A stretch of 46,037 bases of DNA from an uncultured Methylococcales bacterium (GTDB taxonomy: Bacteria > Pseudomonadota > Gammaproteobacteria > Methylococcales > Methylomonadaceae): the NCBI GenBank assembly GCA_903902705.1, contig CAIUVX010000014.1, positions 1 to 46,037 of the forward strand, given 5' to 3'. The position numbers and the translations under genes were made by a program. Each line of letters begins with the position of its first letter. Within the stretch, counting starts at the first letter, position 1. The notes beneath the pieces are model-generated. The model made no database searches. It was not told where the DNA came from and saw only the letters and a list, made by a program, of their open reading frames with translations. Below are positions 23,099-32,085 of this stretch, in pieces.

Positions 23099-25438
23099 TT
23101 AAATCCTTAATTGATTGGGTTTAAGCGGGTGCAATTTATTTTTTAATTCGGTTGCACTTTCAGTCTTGTTTTTTTCGGGTGCTACAAGTGCAACAGGTGC
23201 TACAGCCACGAATAGCGCGGGTTGCGCTGTTGCACTTTCATTTTTAGCAGGTGCAACAGGTGCAACAGATTGACTGGCTTGTATTTCAGTTGTTGCACTT
23301 GTTGCACTTATGTTTTCAGTAGGTGCTACGCTGTAAGCCGCGCCGCCGTAAGGTGTAGCACTTGTTGCACCTGTTGCACCTATTTTTTCAATATCTGAAT
23401 TGAAACAAATAAAATAAAATCGAGTGTCGTTAAGCTCATTATTTTTTAGCCTAACGAACCGTGTACTTTTTCCCTGTCCATCCAACATTAACCAGCCACA
23501 CTGTTTAAGCACATCCACCACTTTTTTAAGGTCATAACCTTTGGTGGCTTCCATCAATCCCGATTTACTGAACAACCATTCACGCCCTTTAATGCCGTCC
23601 TTCAAATAGCCTGATCGCATACCATGTAAGCGGTTTTCATCGTTGGTATGGGTAAACCTTGCATCACCATACATTTCAACGTAAGCCTGTATCGCTTCTT
23701 TAATCTGTCTGTCCTCAGTATCACCCGCTCCACGATAGCCGTGCCACTGTTCAAAACAGCTTAAAGCTGATTCAAATGCCGCACCCTCATTCCAGCCAGT
23801 AATGCCGTAACTGGTAGCTAATTCGCCCGCAACCGCAACCAGTGCAAACGCCCGCGCCGTTCTTAATTCTTGTGGTGAAAGGCTTTTGTAGGGGGCAGTG
23901 ATTTTATTTAACGCACTGTCTAGGTGGCGTGTGAGTTGTTCAAGGGTGTCATGATCGCGTGTCAGTTGTTCAAGGTATGCCCTACCTGCTACGCCATAAA
24001 AGGTATTGGCTTTTTCTTTGACAGTATCAGAAAAGCCGCGCCCGTCCTGTTGTCCATGCAGATTATCAAACGCGCCATACTGCCCAAAAACGGGGATTTG
24101 TATCATTCTGACCAACTGCCCCGCTTTCACGGTAAAGCCCTTTTTTGCCAAGTGCGTTTGTATGTCGTGTTCACCATTGGATAGGGTTGCGATTTGCCAT
24201 GTTCTAATTGCCCTTGCGCCGCCTGTGACGTTAGCGCGTTGTTTGCCCTTACCATTGCCTAATAAATACAGTGAGTCGTTAAGCTCTTTAGCCTCACAAT
24301 CCCCCATTTCATCTAATGCCAGTAAGCCATCGTTAGACTGAGAAGCCGCGCCCTCTAACCCGTTGGCTGTGGCTTTCCACGTCTTCATAAAGTGTTTATC
24401 ATTGCCCCAGACAGAAACCGCTAATTTTAAGCCTGTGCTTTTACCGCGTGAACTTTCACCAAAAATGTGAAACCCTATGCCGTCCATATTGCACGGTTTG
24501 AGCAATGCACCCGCAAAAGCTACCGAGGTAGAGAACACCATCAAAGCATTGCCCACACATAAAGAGGCGCAATCATTACGCCATTGTTCCAGCGTTCCCG
24601 CCGTGTCGTATTCCTGAGAATGCCCGCCTTCTGACTGAAATATAATACCGTCTGAGTCTTCACCGATGGTGGCATCGGGTAGAACAAAATTATGCTTATC
24701 GAACCAGCCCACTTGTGAAGCCGTCCACACGGTTTTAGTCGGGTGGATTGAGCAGATATAAGCCGCTATTTGGTTGCGCTTGGCATAGTTAAACGCTAAG
24801 CCCATATCGAGTAATTCTTTAAGTAGTTCATCGCCACGCCCTGCTAATAAGCGAGTGGGCATATTCCAAATTTGCCAGTGTCCAAGCTTGTTTTTAAACT
24901 GTAATATCTGCCCAAAAGACCGCGCTACTTTGTCTCTCGCTATGGCAATAATGAGTATTTCACCGCATACCCAACTATCAATAGGTTTGGGATCGTCACC
25001 CTTGCCCATACTGTGAAACCAAACGCCCGCCTTTTGAATGTTGCCGTGCCTGTCTTTCCAGAAGTCGCTATAACATCGATAGCAGGGTCTATGCTCAATA
25101 TCGGGGGATAGGATGTTATCGGCTGGTGTGGTTTGTGGATCAATAGCGGTTAATAGGTTGATACTTGGCTTGGGTTTTTCTGGTTCGCTGTTGGTGTCTA
25201 CGTTCACATCGGGATTGACATCTGTGCCACTTTCAACCATGACTATGCTGGTTTCCGTGCTTTCAACAGGGCTGGAATCTGAGCCATCATTAACCTTTTT
25301 CGGTCTACCGCGTTTTTTAACTGTCGCTTGCTCAGCCGCTTTTTCGGCTGTGTTCTTATCATCGGTGGTGGGTAAGTTCGGATCATCCATCGTTAAATTA
25401 CTCTCGAACAGGTCACAGTTAGTTAATGGCGCGTTCAT
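23099..25438 (-). CDS. DUF927 family replicative helicase
   Basis: A 779-aa protein. After a low-complexity charged N terminus including an AT-hook-like KKRGRPKK, the DUF927 ATPase core has Walker A GESSRGKST and Walker B LLALDEMGD, with SNGEHDIQTHLAKKG and an Arg-rich stretch further on. DUF927 proteins serve as replication helicases in satellites and plasmids. The C-terminal 90 residues are a Ser/Ala/Thr/Val/Pro repeat (VAPVAP, SATSAT) encoded by tandem-like GCAACAGGTGC words at 23180-23400, likely a flexible linker. Its start overlaps the end of the primase gene by 4 nt. Confidence 0.85.
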   Translation of the reverse strand: MNAPLTNCDLFESNLTMDDPNLPTTDDKNTAEKAAEQATVKKRGRPKKVNDGSDSSPVESTETSIVMVESGTDVNPDVNVDTNSEPEKPKPSINLLTAIDPQTTPADNILSPDIEHRPCYRCYSDFWKDRHGNIQKAGVWFHSMGKGDDPKPIDSWVCGEILIIAIARDKVARSFGQILQFKNKLGHWQIWNMPTRLLAGRGDELLKELLDMGLAFNYAKRNQIAAYICSIHPTKTVWTASQVGWFDKHNFVLPDATIGEDSDGIIFQSEGGHSQEYDTAGTLEQWRNDCASLCVGNALMVFSTSVAFAGALLKPCNMDGIGFHIFGESSRGKSTGLKLAVSVWGNDKHFMKTWKATANGLEGAASQSNDGLLALDEMGDCEAKELNDSLYLLGNGKGKQRANVTGGARAIRTWQIATLSNGEHDIQTHLAKKGFTVKAGQLVRMIQIPVFGQYGAFDNLHGQQDGRGFSDTVKEKANTFYGVAGRAYLEQLTRDHDTLEQLTRHLDSALNKITAPYKSLSPQELRTARAFALVAVAGELATSYGITGWNEGAAFESALSCFEQWHGYRGAGDTEDRQIKEAIQAYVEMYGDARFTHTNDENRLHGMRSGYLKDGIKGREWLFSKSGLMEATKGYDLKKVVDVLKQCGWLMLDGQGKSTRFVRLKNNELNDTRFYFICFNSDIEKIGATGATSATPYGGAAYSVAPTENISATSATTEIQASQSVAPVAPAKNESATAQPALFVAVAPVALVAPEKNKTESATELKNKLHPLKPNQLRI

Positions 25439-26295
25439 AGCGCACCCCCTGCATTGATATGGTCGTTCCAGTCATGCCCAACAGTCGGCGGTAAAATGTA
25501 CTTACCATTGATTGCTAACGCCGCCGCTCGTGCCGCTGTTTGCCCTGTACCTGATACGTCATTATCACCCGCGATAATAATCTCAGCCGTTGGGTTCTTT
25601 GCCCTGACAATACGCGCCACATGAATAAGGTTGCCAGCATCGTAGGCTATGAATACTTGATTGCCTGTTGACTCATACAAACTAGCGGCGGTAGCGAAAC
25701 CCTCAGCGATTAATATCGTGCTGGTTTTCTTGCCTAGCCACCAAAAACACGCCTTTTTCTGACCACCTGATAAAAAGCGTTTTTCACCATCGGGGGCTAT
25801 GAATTGGACATTTACCAGCCATCCATCTTCGTTATAAAGCGGTAGAATCAGAACACCTGTTAAGCCAGTAGAACCGCCTGTTTTCGCGCCGTGTGCCTTG
25901 ATATTTTTACGGATTAAGTAAGTCATACAGGCATAAACAGTATCGGCACAAATAGCGTTATCTATGAACCTACGCGCTTTTCGTGCCGCTTTGGCTTGTG
26001 CTTCTACTCTGTCACGTTCACGGTTTAGGCGATCACGTTCGCATTGTTCAGCAAAGGCTTTACGCTCTTCTTTGGTGTAGGGTGTGGCGCGTTCAGCTTG
26101 CCAGACTTCATAAAGTCCTGTGCTGTAATCCATAAACCAGCCGCCGCGCCCGTCTTCAAACAGAAAACACCGCGCCGCCTTGTTGGCTTTGGGTTTATTA
26201 AGTCCAGCAAAATAGATTATCTTGCCTGTGGTGATAGAGTCAGGTGGCACAAGTCCAGCCGCTCTTATTGCCTCTTTAAATTCTTCGGTACACAT
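25435..26295 (-). CDS. Toprim-domain primase
   Basis: A 286-aa protein starting at ATG 26295 behind AAGGA. The N-terminal part has FLFEDGRGGWFMDYSTGLYEVW, a primase-like zinc-free region, and a long charged helix (about 70-105). The Toprim domain has ILIAEGFATAASLYES with the catalytic Glu and IIIAGDNDVSGTG with the Asp-x-Asp motif, ending GHDWNDHINAGG. Together with the DUF927 helicase it forms a minimal replication module for the element. The ATGA overlap with the helicase gene shows coupling. Confidence 0.85.
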   Translation of the reverse strand: MCTEEFKEAIRAAGLVPPDSITTGKIIYFAGLNKPKANKAARCFLFEDGRGGWFMDYSTGLYEVWQAERATPYTKEERKAFAEQCERDRLNRERDRVEAQAKAARKARRFIDNAICADTVYACMTYLIRKNIKAHGAKTGGSTGLTGVLILPLYNEDGWLVNVQFIAPDGEKRFLSGGQKKACFWWLGKKTSTILIAEGFATAASLYESTGNQVFIAYDAGNLIHVARIVRAKNPTAEIIIAGDNDVSGTGQTAARAAALAINGKYILPPTVGHDWNDHINAGGAL

Positions 26296-26429
26296 TTGGG
26301 CTATTCCTTAAGAAATAAGCCGCACCTTGCCTGTTAATCAATCACAGAACACCGCACGACTTACTATGTAAGTGTGGGGGTTATTGGTTTTGCTCGATTT
26401 GAGCTTGAGTGTTGAGTTGTTGGGCGGAA

Positions 26430-26741
26430 TTATTTTGGGACATGGTGTGTACTCTGTTGTGAGGTTAGAGGACACCGCTTTAAGCTACTAAACTTTGGGC
26501 GGTGAACGTTAGACGGGTTAGTAGACACGGCAACAGAACCGTGCGAGCCGAAGCTCCCCAAATAACGCCCACCATAGAATTTACTGCATTTGATAACGCA
26601 ATCTATGATTAGACGCGCTTGAATTGGCATCTGTTGATTTTTACGGCTACTAACCCGTACCGCCCAATGAGTGGACAGCGTGATTAGGTTATCCAGCATC
26701 GGGTAAATAGTCAAACAATTGTTTAACGTGTCCACAATCAT
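26430..26741 (-). CDS. Hypothetical protein coupled to HTH gene (103 aa)
   Basis: I choose ATG 26741, which overlaps the upstream stop as ATGA, with a G-rich SD-like tract before it. The sequence MIVDTLNNCLTIYPMLDNLITL is followed by a Gly/Ser-rich stretch (FYGGRYLGSFGSHGSVAVST). No domain is recognised. The overlap supports translation, but the composition is unusual and it could be a non-coding frame. The 134 bp between it and the primase gene contains no gene I can support. Confidence 0.4.
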   Translation of the reverse strand: MIVDTLNNCLTIYPMLDNLITLSTHWAVRVSSRKNQQMPIQARLIIDCVIKCSKFYGGRYLGSFGSHGSVAVSTNPSNVHRPKFSSLKRCPLTSQQSTHHVPK

Positions 26742-27028
26742 ACTGCCCCCACCAAAAGCACATAACACGCTACACGATGCTTATATTTACCGTTGTCATC
26801 GGTCGTCCAGTGAGTAATGATGTTATGCCCTTGTTCACGCAATTCTTGAATACGCGCTGCGGGGTGCATGATGTCCAGCTCTTTTCGCGCTTGTAATGTG
26901 GTAAGCGTGTTATGGAGTATTAGCCAGTCAAGGATTTGTTGTCGTTGTGAATAGGCTGTGCAGGTATAATCACTGCTTAGTTTTTCTTTTCTGCTGCCAA
27001 GGTTCGCCGCCGTGGTGGTGGCGTTCAT
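26738..27028 (-). CDS. Helix-turn-helix protein (HTH_55-like)
   Basis: A 96-aa protein from ATG 27028 (SD GAGGTG, 5 nt spacing), preferred over the in-frame start at 27061. The C-terminal two thirds (SQRQQILDWLILHNTLTTLQARKELDIMHPAARIQELREQGHNIITHW) fit the winged-helix family used in phage-type elements. Its start overlaps the stop of the Xis-like gene by 4 nt. Probably a regulator or replication initiator. Confidence 0.7.
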   Translation of the reverse strand: MNATTTAANLGSRKEKLSSDYTCTAYSQRQQILDWLILHNTLTTLQARKELDIMHPAARIQELREQGHNIITHWTTDDNGKYKHRVACYVLLVGAV

Positions 27029-27258
27029 GCTACACCTCTTTGGTTTTGGTTTTCTAACCATTGAGGGAATTTAACGCCGTGTAGTAAAACCTTACGCCCT
27101 GCTCTAATAACCGCGCCGCTTTTGGCTAAGCCGTTGTTATGCTCATTAAAGATAATGGCGCGTAGACTGGACTCACTAAACGCGGGTTCTTTCTGTGCGT
27201 ATTGTTTGACGGTGAAATAGGTTTGTTCGGTGGGTGTGGCTTGTGTGTTGTCTGGCAT
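27025..27258 (-). CDS. Excisionase/AlpA-like DNA-binding protein
   Basis: A 77-aa protein from ATG 27258, with GGAG 8 nt upstream; the in-frame start at 27315 lacks an SD. The core YFTVKQYAQKEPAFSESSLRAIIFNEHNN...GAVIRAGRKVLLHGVKFPQWLE is a MerR/Xis-type winged helix with the characteristic Arg-Lys-Val-Leu-Leu strand. Likely directs excision or regulates the operon. It is the first gene of the minus-strand core operon. Confidence 0.72.
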   Translation of the reverse strand: MPDNTQATPTEQTYFTVKQYAQKEPAFSESSLRAIIFNEHNNGLAKSGAVIRAGRKVLLHGVKFPQWLENQNQRGVA

Positions 27259-27412
27259 GGTAATAACTCCAAAAAAGAAAGATTCTTTTCCCGTTTGTTC
27301 GGGCGTTTTCTGCAAGGGTTGGCTTGCTTGGAGTTATTGTTATATTTTTACCTGTGTTACAGAATACCGTGTGCTTAAGCAAAAGCTGGCTAGTGCTTAA
27401 GCAAAGGACAGG

Positions 27413-28372
27413 CTATTTTTTAGGGTCTGGGGTATTTTTCAATGCTTTTCTTGCCTCACCAAAAGATGGAAAACCTAGTCCGTTATATTCTTCTTCGGCG
27501 CAAATATCACGAATGCTATATTTTCCTGTTGCCCATATTTCCCGAATTTTATTTTTTCTATCTTCTGCCCCGCTTTTTTCAGCTTTGGCTTTACCTCCTT
27601 TGCTTGCTCTATCTTTCAAAAAAATCACAAAAGCTTCTGCCTTATTTATTAACCCTGTTAAACCTCTATCAATCTCAAGATTTTTCTCTAACGCTATTAT
27701 CTGGCAATCCATCGTTTTATCTGCAAATTCTTTTATTTTTCTCTCTCTATCAATGACAGCCATTTTTAATTCGTTAAATAATCTCTCGAATTTCAGTATG
27801 GCTTTTATAGTTTCCTCATTGGTATATGCTAATGATTCATAAAACTCTGCTAATTCTTTATCACGCTCTACCAATGTTTTATCAAGCTCTGCTAATGCTT
27901 TATCACGCTCTGCCAATGCTGTATCAAGCTCTGCTAATAATTCATTTGCTCCTTTAGTAAGTCTTTCTGCACTTTCATTTAATGTTTTTTTAGATAGTAT
28001 TGCCTGAGTAGAAAAACCAAGCCAATACTTAGCATCGGCAATAAAAGACCAAGCCAAGTTAATACTATCTTGGCTTTTAACCATATAGGCTTTATATGCC
28101 TGTGCGGTATAAAAAATAGGCAAGGCAAACACGCCTTTTTCGCTTGGCTTATATCCTTTTTCAATATCGTCATATTGGGCAATCAATGAATCCAACACAC
28201 TACAATCAATTGATTTTTTGTGTTTTATTCTGTCCAGCATATCGGCTAAAGCAGGGGATAAATTGCTTTCTAAATACAAGCCTTGATTAATATAACCTTC
28301 TATTATTTTAAATATATCATTAGCGTCTGTAATAGGCGTTCTCATGTGTCTAGGAAAGGCTTTCTTCATCAC
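27413..28372 (-). CDS. Coiled-coil protein after integrase
   Basis: A 319-aa protein I do not recognise by name. An alpha-helical N-terminal region (1-160) is followed by a coiled coil (about 165-245) with a 14-residue double-heptad repeat (LAELDTALAERDKALAELDK), then a basic C terminus (KDRASKGGKAKAEKSGAEDRKNK) and a helix-turn-helix-like end (IREIWATGKYSIRDICAEEEYNGLGFPSFGEARKAL). The C terminus is common in integrase-linked phage-type proteins and may bind DNA. Its start overlaps the integrase stop by 4 nt, so it is made with the integrase. Confidence 0.65.
   Translation of the reverse strand: MMKKAFPRHMRTPITDANDIFKIIEGYINQGLYLESNLSPALADMLDRIKHKKSIDCSVLDSLIAQYDDIEKGYKPSEKGVFALPIFYTAQAYKAYMVKSQDSINLAWSFIADAKYWLGFSTQAILSKKTLNESAERLTKGANELLAELDTALAERDKALAELDKTLVERDKELAEFYESLAYTNEETIKAILKFERLFNELKMAVIDRERKIKEFADKTMDCQIIALEKNLEIDRGLTGLINKAEAFVIFLKDRASKGGKAKAEKSGAEDRKNKIREIWATGKYSIRDICAEEEYNGLGFPSFGEARKALKNTPDPKK
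27857..27940 (-). repeat. 42-bp tandem repeat inside the coiled-coil gene
   Basis: Two adjacent 42-nt units (27857-27898 and 27899-27940) starting TTTATCACGCTCT on the + strand differ at only a few bases and encode 14-residue coiled-coil steps, with weaker partial units on either side. In-frame unit changes would lengthen or shorten the coil. Confidence 0.75.
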
Positions 28373-29436
28373 ACACCCCCGAAAATCTTAGCATTCATAC
28401 TGGCAACCACATTGCTAACGTGTCCATCGGACAAGTGAGCGTAACGTTTAACCATAGCCAAGGTCTTATGTCCTAACACTTCGGCTATTTCAGCCAATGA
28501 CGCGCCATTCATAGCGAGATAAGAGGCTGTACAGTGTCTTAGGTCATGCCAGTGAAAATCATTGATTTCAGCGCGTTTAAGGGCGGTTAGCCACGCTGCT
28601 TTAAAATAAATGGGTTGTTGTGGTTTGGTTGTTGATGGAAATAATAATTGAGTGTCTAGCCGTCTAACTTTGGCATGAGTGCGTAGCAGATCAACTGCTA
28701 ACCCTGCCAATGGTACGCGCCGCCGTTCCCCGTTCTTTGTTTCATGCAGAATTAAATAACCGTCCTTAAGGTTCACATCCTGCCACTGTAAACGCATTAA
28801 TTCGCCTTGTCGCATTCCAGTAGATAGGGCTAGCACTACGCACAAATAAAGGTATGGGCTTACTGATTCCTTGCAAGCGGTTAAAAGTTTGGCGCGTTCA
28901 ATATCATCTAAAAATCTAACGCGCCCGCGTGACGGTACGGGTTTTTTTACCTTACGCATAGGGCTATCTTCTAACCACTGCCATTCATTCACCGCAATAG
29001 TAAACGCATGACTAAGAGCAAGCATATATTGCAGAACGGTTGCGGGTGTTCGTTGTGTTCCTCTATAAGTGATGCCGCTCAACAATTCATCACGATATTG
29101 CCCAATAAGTGCAGGAGTAACATCAGCTAGGGCTAAATAGCCTATTTTTTCCTTCCGCCAAGTAAGCTGTTGTTTTTTGTCGTGTGCTATTTTAGGTTTA
29201 GTGGGTAAAACGTCTTTAATATATCGGTCTACTAAATCGGCTAGCGTGTGTTTTTTTGCCTCAACGGTTTTGAAGTGCCTCCCTTCTCTTATCGCGCTTT
29301 CTGTTGATGCTATCCACTTTCTAGCATCGGTTTTACGCTTAAAGTTTGCGTATTGTTTTGGATAGCCTTTTAGCCTTATTTCTACTTTGTAGGTTATTGA
29401 GCCGTCTTTAGCGGTTAATTCTGTGATAGTTGCCAT
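28369..29436 (-). CDS. int: Tyrosine recombinase/integrase
   Basis: A 355-aa phage-type integrase from ATG 29436 behind AGAGGG; a start at 29502 is less likely. It has an N-terminal arm-binding domain (EIRLKGYPKQYANFKRKTDARKWI), a SAM-like core-binding domain and a catalytic domain with Arg209 (STGMRQGEL), Lys234 (ETKNGERR), His297-x2-Arg300 (WHDLRHCTAS), His323 (LGHKT) and the nucleophile Tyr332 (VKRYAHL). All catalytic residues are present, so it should be active. It lies 284 nt from attR, as is usual for the integrase that made the junction. Confidence 0.95.
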   Translation of the reverse strand: MATITELTAKDGSITYKVEIRLKGYPKQYANFKRKTDARKWIASTESAIREGRHFKTVEAKKHTLADLVDRYIKDVLPTKPKIAHDKKQQLTWRKEKIGYLALADVTPALIGQYRDELLSGITYRGTQRTPATVLQYMLALSHAFTIAVNEWQWLEDSPMRKVKKPVPSRGRVRFLDDIERAKLLTACKESVSPYLYLCVVLALSTGMRQGELMRLQWQDVNLKDGYLILHETKNGERRRVPLAGLAVDLLRTHAKVRRLDTQLLFPSTTKPQQPIYFKAAWLTALKRAEINDFHWHDLRHCTASYLAMNGASLAEIAEVLGHKTLAMVKRYAHLSDGHVSNVVASMNAKIFGGV

Positions 29437-29581
29437 ATTGCCCTCTTTGGGTAGCAATCGGCTTTTCTGGTATGATGTGCCTAGCCATTGCTTAACCCGC
29501 ATTGTTAAGTTATTGGTATGGGCTTGTTTGTGTTGGTAGCACTCTCAAGCCCGCTTTGTTTGTGGGTTTTCATTATAAACC

Positions 29582-29603
29582 TATGGCGCAAAAATAGCGC
29601 ACT
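29582..29603 (+). promoter_or_regulatory. Candidate integrase arm-type sites, right end
   Basis: TATGGCGCA (29582-29590) overlaps CAAAAATAGCGCACT (29589-29603) by two bases. Both words match the left-end cluster at 17541-17564 exactly. The site lies between the integrase start and attR. The rest of the 370-bp gap (29437-29806) holds GTTGTGGTTT repeats, attR and the original MFS gene tail. Confidence 0.6.
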
Positions 29604-29719
29604 AGCTAATAAAAAACGGCAAAAAACAGCAATAAATGGCAATAAAGCGTAATGGTTAACTAATTGATTTTATTGGCTTTGTTTTGTTGTGGTTTGTTGT
29701 GGTTTTTGCGTTGTGACTC

Positions 29720-29749
29720 ATTGCCTATCTGTGGGTGGGCAGGGATATT
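29720..29749 (+). repeat. attR core (30-bp direct repeat)
   Basis: Identical to 17456-17485. The frame continues past it into ten further sense codons and TAA at 29780-29782, which is the displaced original 3' end of the MFS gene. Confidence 0.92.
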
Positions 29750-29806
29750 AATAAAATATTGTCAATTAAATCGGCTAATTAAAAAATAAGTTCTATGATG
29801 GATAAA

Positions 29807-31393
29807 CTACGATTTTAAGAGCAAGGTTAACACAAACAACGCCCCTTCCCTGCTCTCTGCCAGTTCAATTTTACCGTTGTAGGTTTTTAATAAAGAGGCG
29901 GTAATTTCTAAACCCAAACCTGTGCCGCCGTTGTTTCGGCGGGTGGTAAAAAACGGGGTGAAAATCTTTTTTCGATTGGCTGCGGAAACGCCAGTGCCGT
30001 TGTCGTGTAAATGTAGCTTTAGGCTGTTGTCATGTTGGATGGTGCTTAGCGTTAATTGAGTCGCGCCGTGTTGTAGGCTGTTTTCAAATAAATTGCTTAG
30101 GATAATTTCAAGCGCATCTGGGGCAATGGCTAACGGGGTAGTGGGTAACGTTTGATAAGTTAACGTTAAACCACGTTCGACATAACGGTTTTGTAAGGTA
30201 AAAATCACATCGGGCAACACGCTGTCTTGTTGACTGGGTTCTAGCACATCGGCTCTTGCCAGTTCTAATAATCGATTCACCAATTGTTTAAGGCGTTGGG
30301 TATCGGCTAATAAATTATCAATGAAACGCTGGCGGCGGTCGCTAGGCATATCGCTATGGTCTTGCAAGAGTTCTAACGCGCCCTGCATGGAGGTGAGCGG
30401 GGTTTTAAATTCGTGAGAAACATGAGTAGCAAAGCGTTGGATATAATCCGTCCGTTCGGCTAAAGCGTGCGACATACTGGCAAAACTGTCCGACAGTTGG
30501 GCAATTTCATAAGTGACAGGATTTTTTAGCGGCTGTATGAGTTTTTGTGAGCCTTGTTTAACGCGTTCAGTTTGCCGTATCAGTTCTCGAATGGGACGGG
30601 AAATAGTGGAAGACACCAATAATACCAGCAACACCACTAACAGCAACGAACACAAGCTGGCAATTATCACGATTTTTCTGACTTCAAAGATATGCTTAAT
30701 GATGTTGTTAGGGGTGCGTGATAAATAAATCACGCCTTGTAGTTGTTGATTTTCCAGCACAGGAAAGGCGACAAACACTCGAATATTGGTACCTCGACTT
30801 AACGAATATAAAGGCGGTGGTGGTTCGTCAGAAATACGTTGCCGTATGATGCTGGCATAATGTCCTTGCAGAGCTTGTTGTACCTCTAACACATGAGCCA
30901 GCGACAAACCCACTTCTTCACGTCCAGCAATCACCGTACCGTTTATATCCAGTAAGCGAATGCCCGATAACATAATGTGCTGGGTATCAAAAATGATAGG
31001 AGTCATTAACTCAGCAACTTTTTGTGCTACTTTGTCTACGGGTAATTGAGTTGTGACTGGAGCTTCGCGTGGGGGTTGAATTGGATTAATCAAACTCAAG
31101 GTGGGCGAAATAGGTTCATAAACGGGATCAACAGGTGGCGAAGTTGGCAAGTAACGCCCATAACCTGCTTGATTAACAGTCATCCGTACTAATTGCCGAT
31201 AACTGGCAGACAGCGCGGCAGCTTGCGAGATAAGCTCTAATTCGGTTTGCTGGACTAATTCATTTTCATAAATGCGAAAAAAATACAAACCACCTAACGG
31301 CAACGCTAACACCATCAACATCACGAATAATAAAATATTTCGTAGCGGAAATAAGCGGCGGCGAAAAAATGGCAGTTGGGCATTTATTGGCAT
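29807..31393 (-). CDS. Sensor histidine kinase (HAMP-HisKA-HATPase)
   Basis: A 528-aa inner-membrane kinase. TM1 is at about 18-40; a large periplasmic sensor (41-239) contains a Pro-rich stretch (PPVDPVYEPISP and IQPPREAPV); TM2 is about 240-262; HAMP is 262-315. The H-box has His327 (FATHVSHEFKTPLTS), and the ATPase has NLFENSLQHG, HDNGTGVSA, FTPFFTTRRNNGGTGLGLEI. Overall it resembles CreC/ChvG-like sensors. Its start overlaps the response regulator stop by 10 nt, so the two are coupled. The signal is unknown. Confidence 0.9.
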   Translation of the reverse strand: MPINAQLPFFRRRLFPLRNILLFVMLMVLALPLGGLYFFRIYENELVQQTELELISQAAALSASYRQLVRMTVNQAGYGRYLPTSPPVDPVYEPISPTLSLINPIQPPREAPVTTQLPVDKVAQKVAELMTPIIFDTQHIMLSGIRLLDINGTVIAGREEVGLSLAHVLEVQQALQGHYASIIRQRISDEPPPPLYSLSRGTNIRVFVAFPVLENQQLQGVIYLSRTPNNIIKHIFEVRKIVIIASLCSLLLVVLLVLLVSSTISRPIRELIRQTERVKQGSQKLIQPLKNPVTYEIAQLSDSFASMSHALAERTDYIQRFATHVSHEFKTPLTSMQGALELLQDHSDMPSDRRQRFIDNLLADTQRLKQLVNRLLELARADVLEPSQQDSVLPDVIFTLQNRYVERGLTLTYQTLPTTPLAIAPDALEIILSNLFENSLQHGATQLTLSTIQHDNSLKLHLHDNGTGVSAANRKKIFTPFFTTRRNNGGTGLGLEITASLLKTYNGKIELAESREGALFVLTLLLKS

Positions 31394-32073
31394 GAAGCGA
31401 GTTTATAACCAACACCATGAACAGTTTCAATCAAGGTTTCACACCCTGCTTCGGCAAACTTTTGGCGTATGTGACGAATATGGCTATCAATGGTACGGTC
31501 GCTAATATAAATATTGTTATACGCGCCATTCATGATGGTATCGCGGCTAAAAACCCGATTCGGTTGACGAACAAATAATTGCACCATAGCAAACTCAGTT
31601 GCAGTCAGGCTAATCGCCGAACCATTCCAAGTAGCGGTATGTTGTTCGGGATAAATGGATAATTTACCGTGTTGTAAACTAGGCGCGGCGGGTTCAGGTT
31701 TTACGCTGGATTGAGTGCGTTTTAAAATCACGTTAATCCTAGCCACCAATTCACGCGGACTAAACGGCTTGGTAACATAATCATCACCGCCGATTTCTAG
31801 CCCCAAAATACGGTCGATTTCATCATCACGCGAGGATAAAAATAAAATCGGCACATCGGAGCTTTTACGAATTTCGCGGCATACTTCCAGCCCATCAAAT
31901 TCTGGCATATTAATATCCAGCACAATTAAATCGACCGTGTGCAAGCGGAACTGCTCTAAGGCTTGTCGTCCGTCTTCGGCAAGCGTGATTTGCATACCTG
32001 CTTTTTCCAGTGCGAAACTAATCACTTCACGGATATGTAAATCGTCATCAGCAACGAGGATGTGTTTATTCAT
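31384..32073 (-). CDS. OmpR-family response regulator
   Basis: A 229-aa regulator: receiver domain with acidic pair Asp10-Asp11, phospho-acceptor Asp53 (LIVLDINMPEFDG) and Lys in VTKPFSP, then a winged-helix DNA-binding domain (LTATEFAMVQLFVRQPNRVFSRD...DRTIDSHIRHIRQKF...TVHGVGYKL). It is the partner of the overlapping kinase gene. The start is only 12 nt after the res stop, and its SD (AGGA) lies immediately after that stop, so it is probably co-transcribed with the restriction genes. Confidence 0.93.
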   Translation of the reverse strand: MNKHILVADDDLHIREVISFALEKAGMQITLAEDGRQALEQFRLHTVDLIVLDINMPEFDGLEVCREIRKSSDVPILFLSSRDDEIDRILGLEIGGDDYVTKPFSPRELVARINVILKRTQSSVKPEPAAPSLQHGKLSIYPEQHTATWNGSAISLTATEFAMVQLFVRQPNRVFSRDTIMNGAYNNIYISDRTIDSHIRHIRQKFAEAGCETLIETVHGVGYKLASCQ

Positions 32074-32085
32074 GGATTTTTCCTG

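Larger units (their letters stand above)
17456..29749. mobile_element. Integrative genetic element in the 3' end of the MFS gene
   Basis: A 12.3-kb segment bounded by perfect 30-bp direct repeats (17456-17485 and 29720-29749). The integrase is next to the right end, with an Xis-like gene, Toprim primase, DUF927 helicase and DUF5681 gene on the same strand. The module resembles phage-satellite or P4-like integrative elements. I see no capsid, portal, terminase large subunit, relaxase or type IV secretion genes, so it should depend on a helper for transfer. The left end (17650-21406) carries genes on both strands that look like cargo. Confidence 0.9.

Noticed and set aside
23180-23400. Repeated GCAACAGGTGC words considered as iterons of an origin
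   Set aside because: They are in phase with a Ser/Ala/Val/Pro-rich protein linker at the C terminus of the helicase and vary in spacing, so codon-level repetition explains them better.
24006-24341. Long frame on the + strand inside the DUF927 gene
   Set aside because: Antisense to a gene with clear Walker motifs; shadow frame.
27324-27842. 172-aa + strand frame overlapping the coiled-coil gene
   Set aside because: Opposite to a gene coupled to the integrase; low-complexity Ser/Leu composition typical of antisense to a charged coil.
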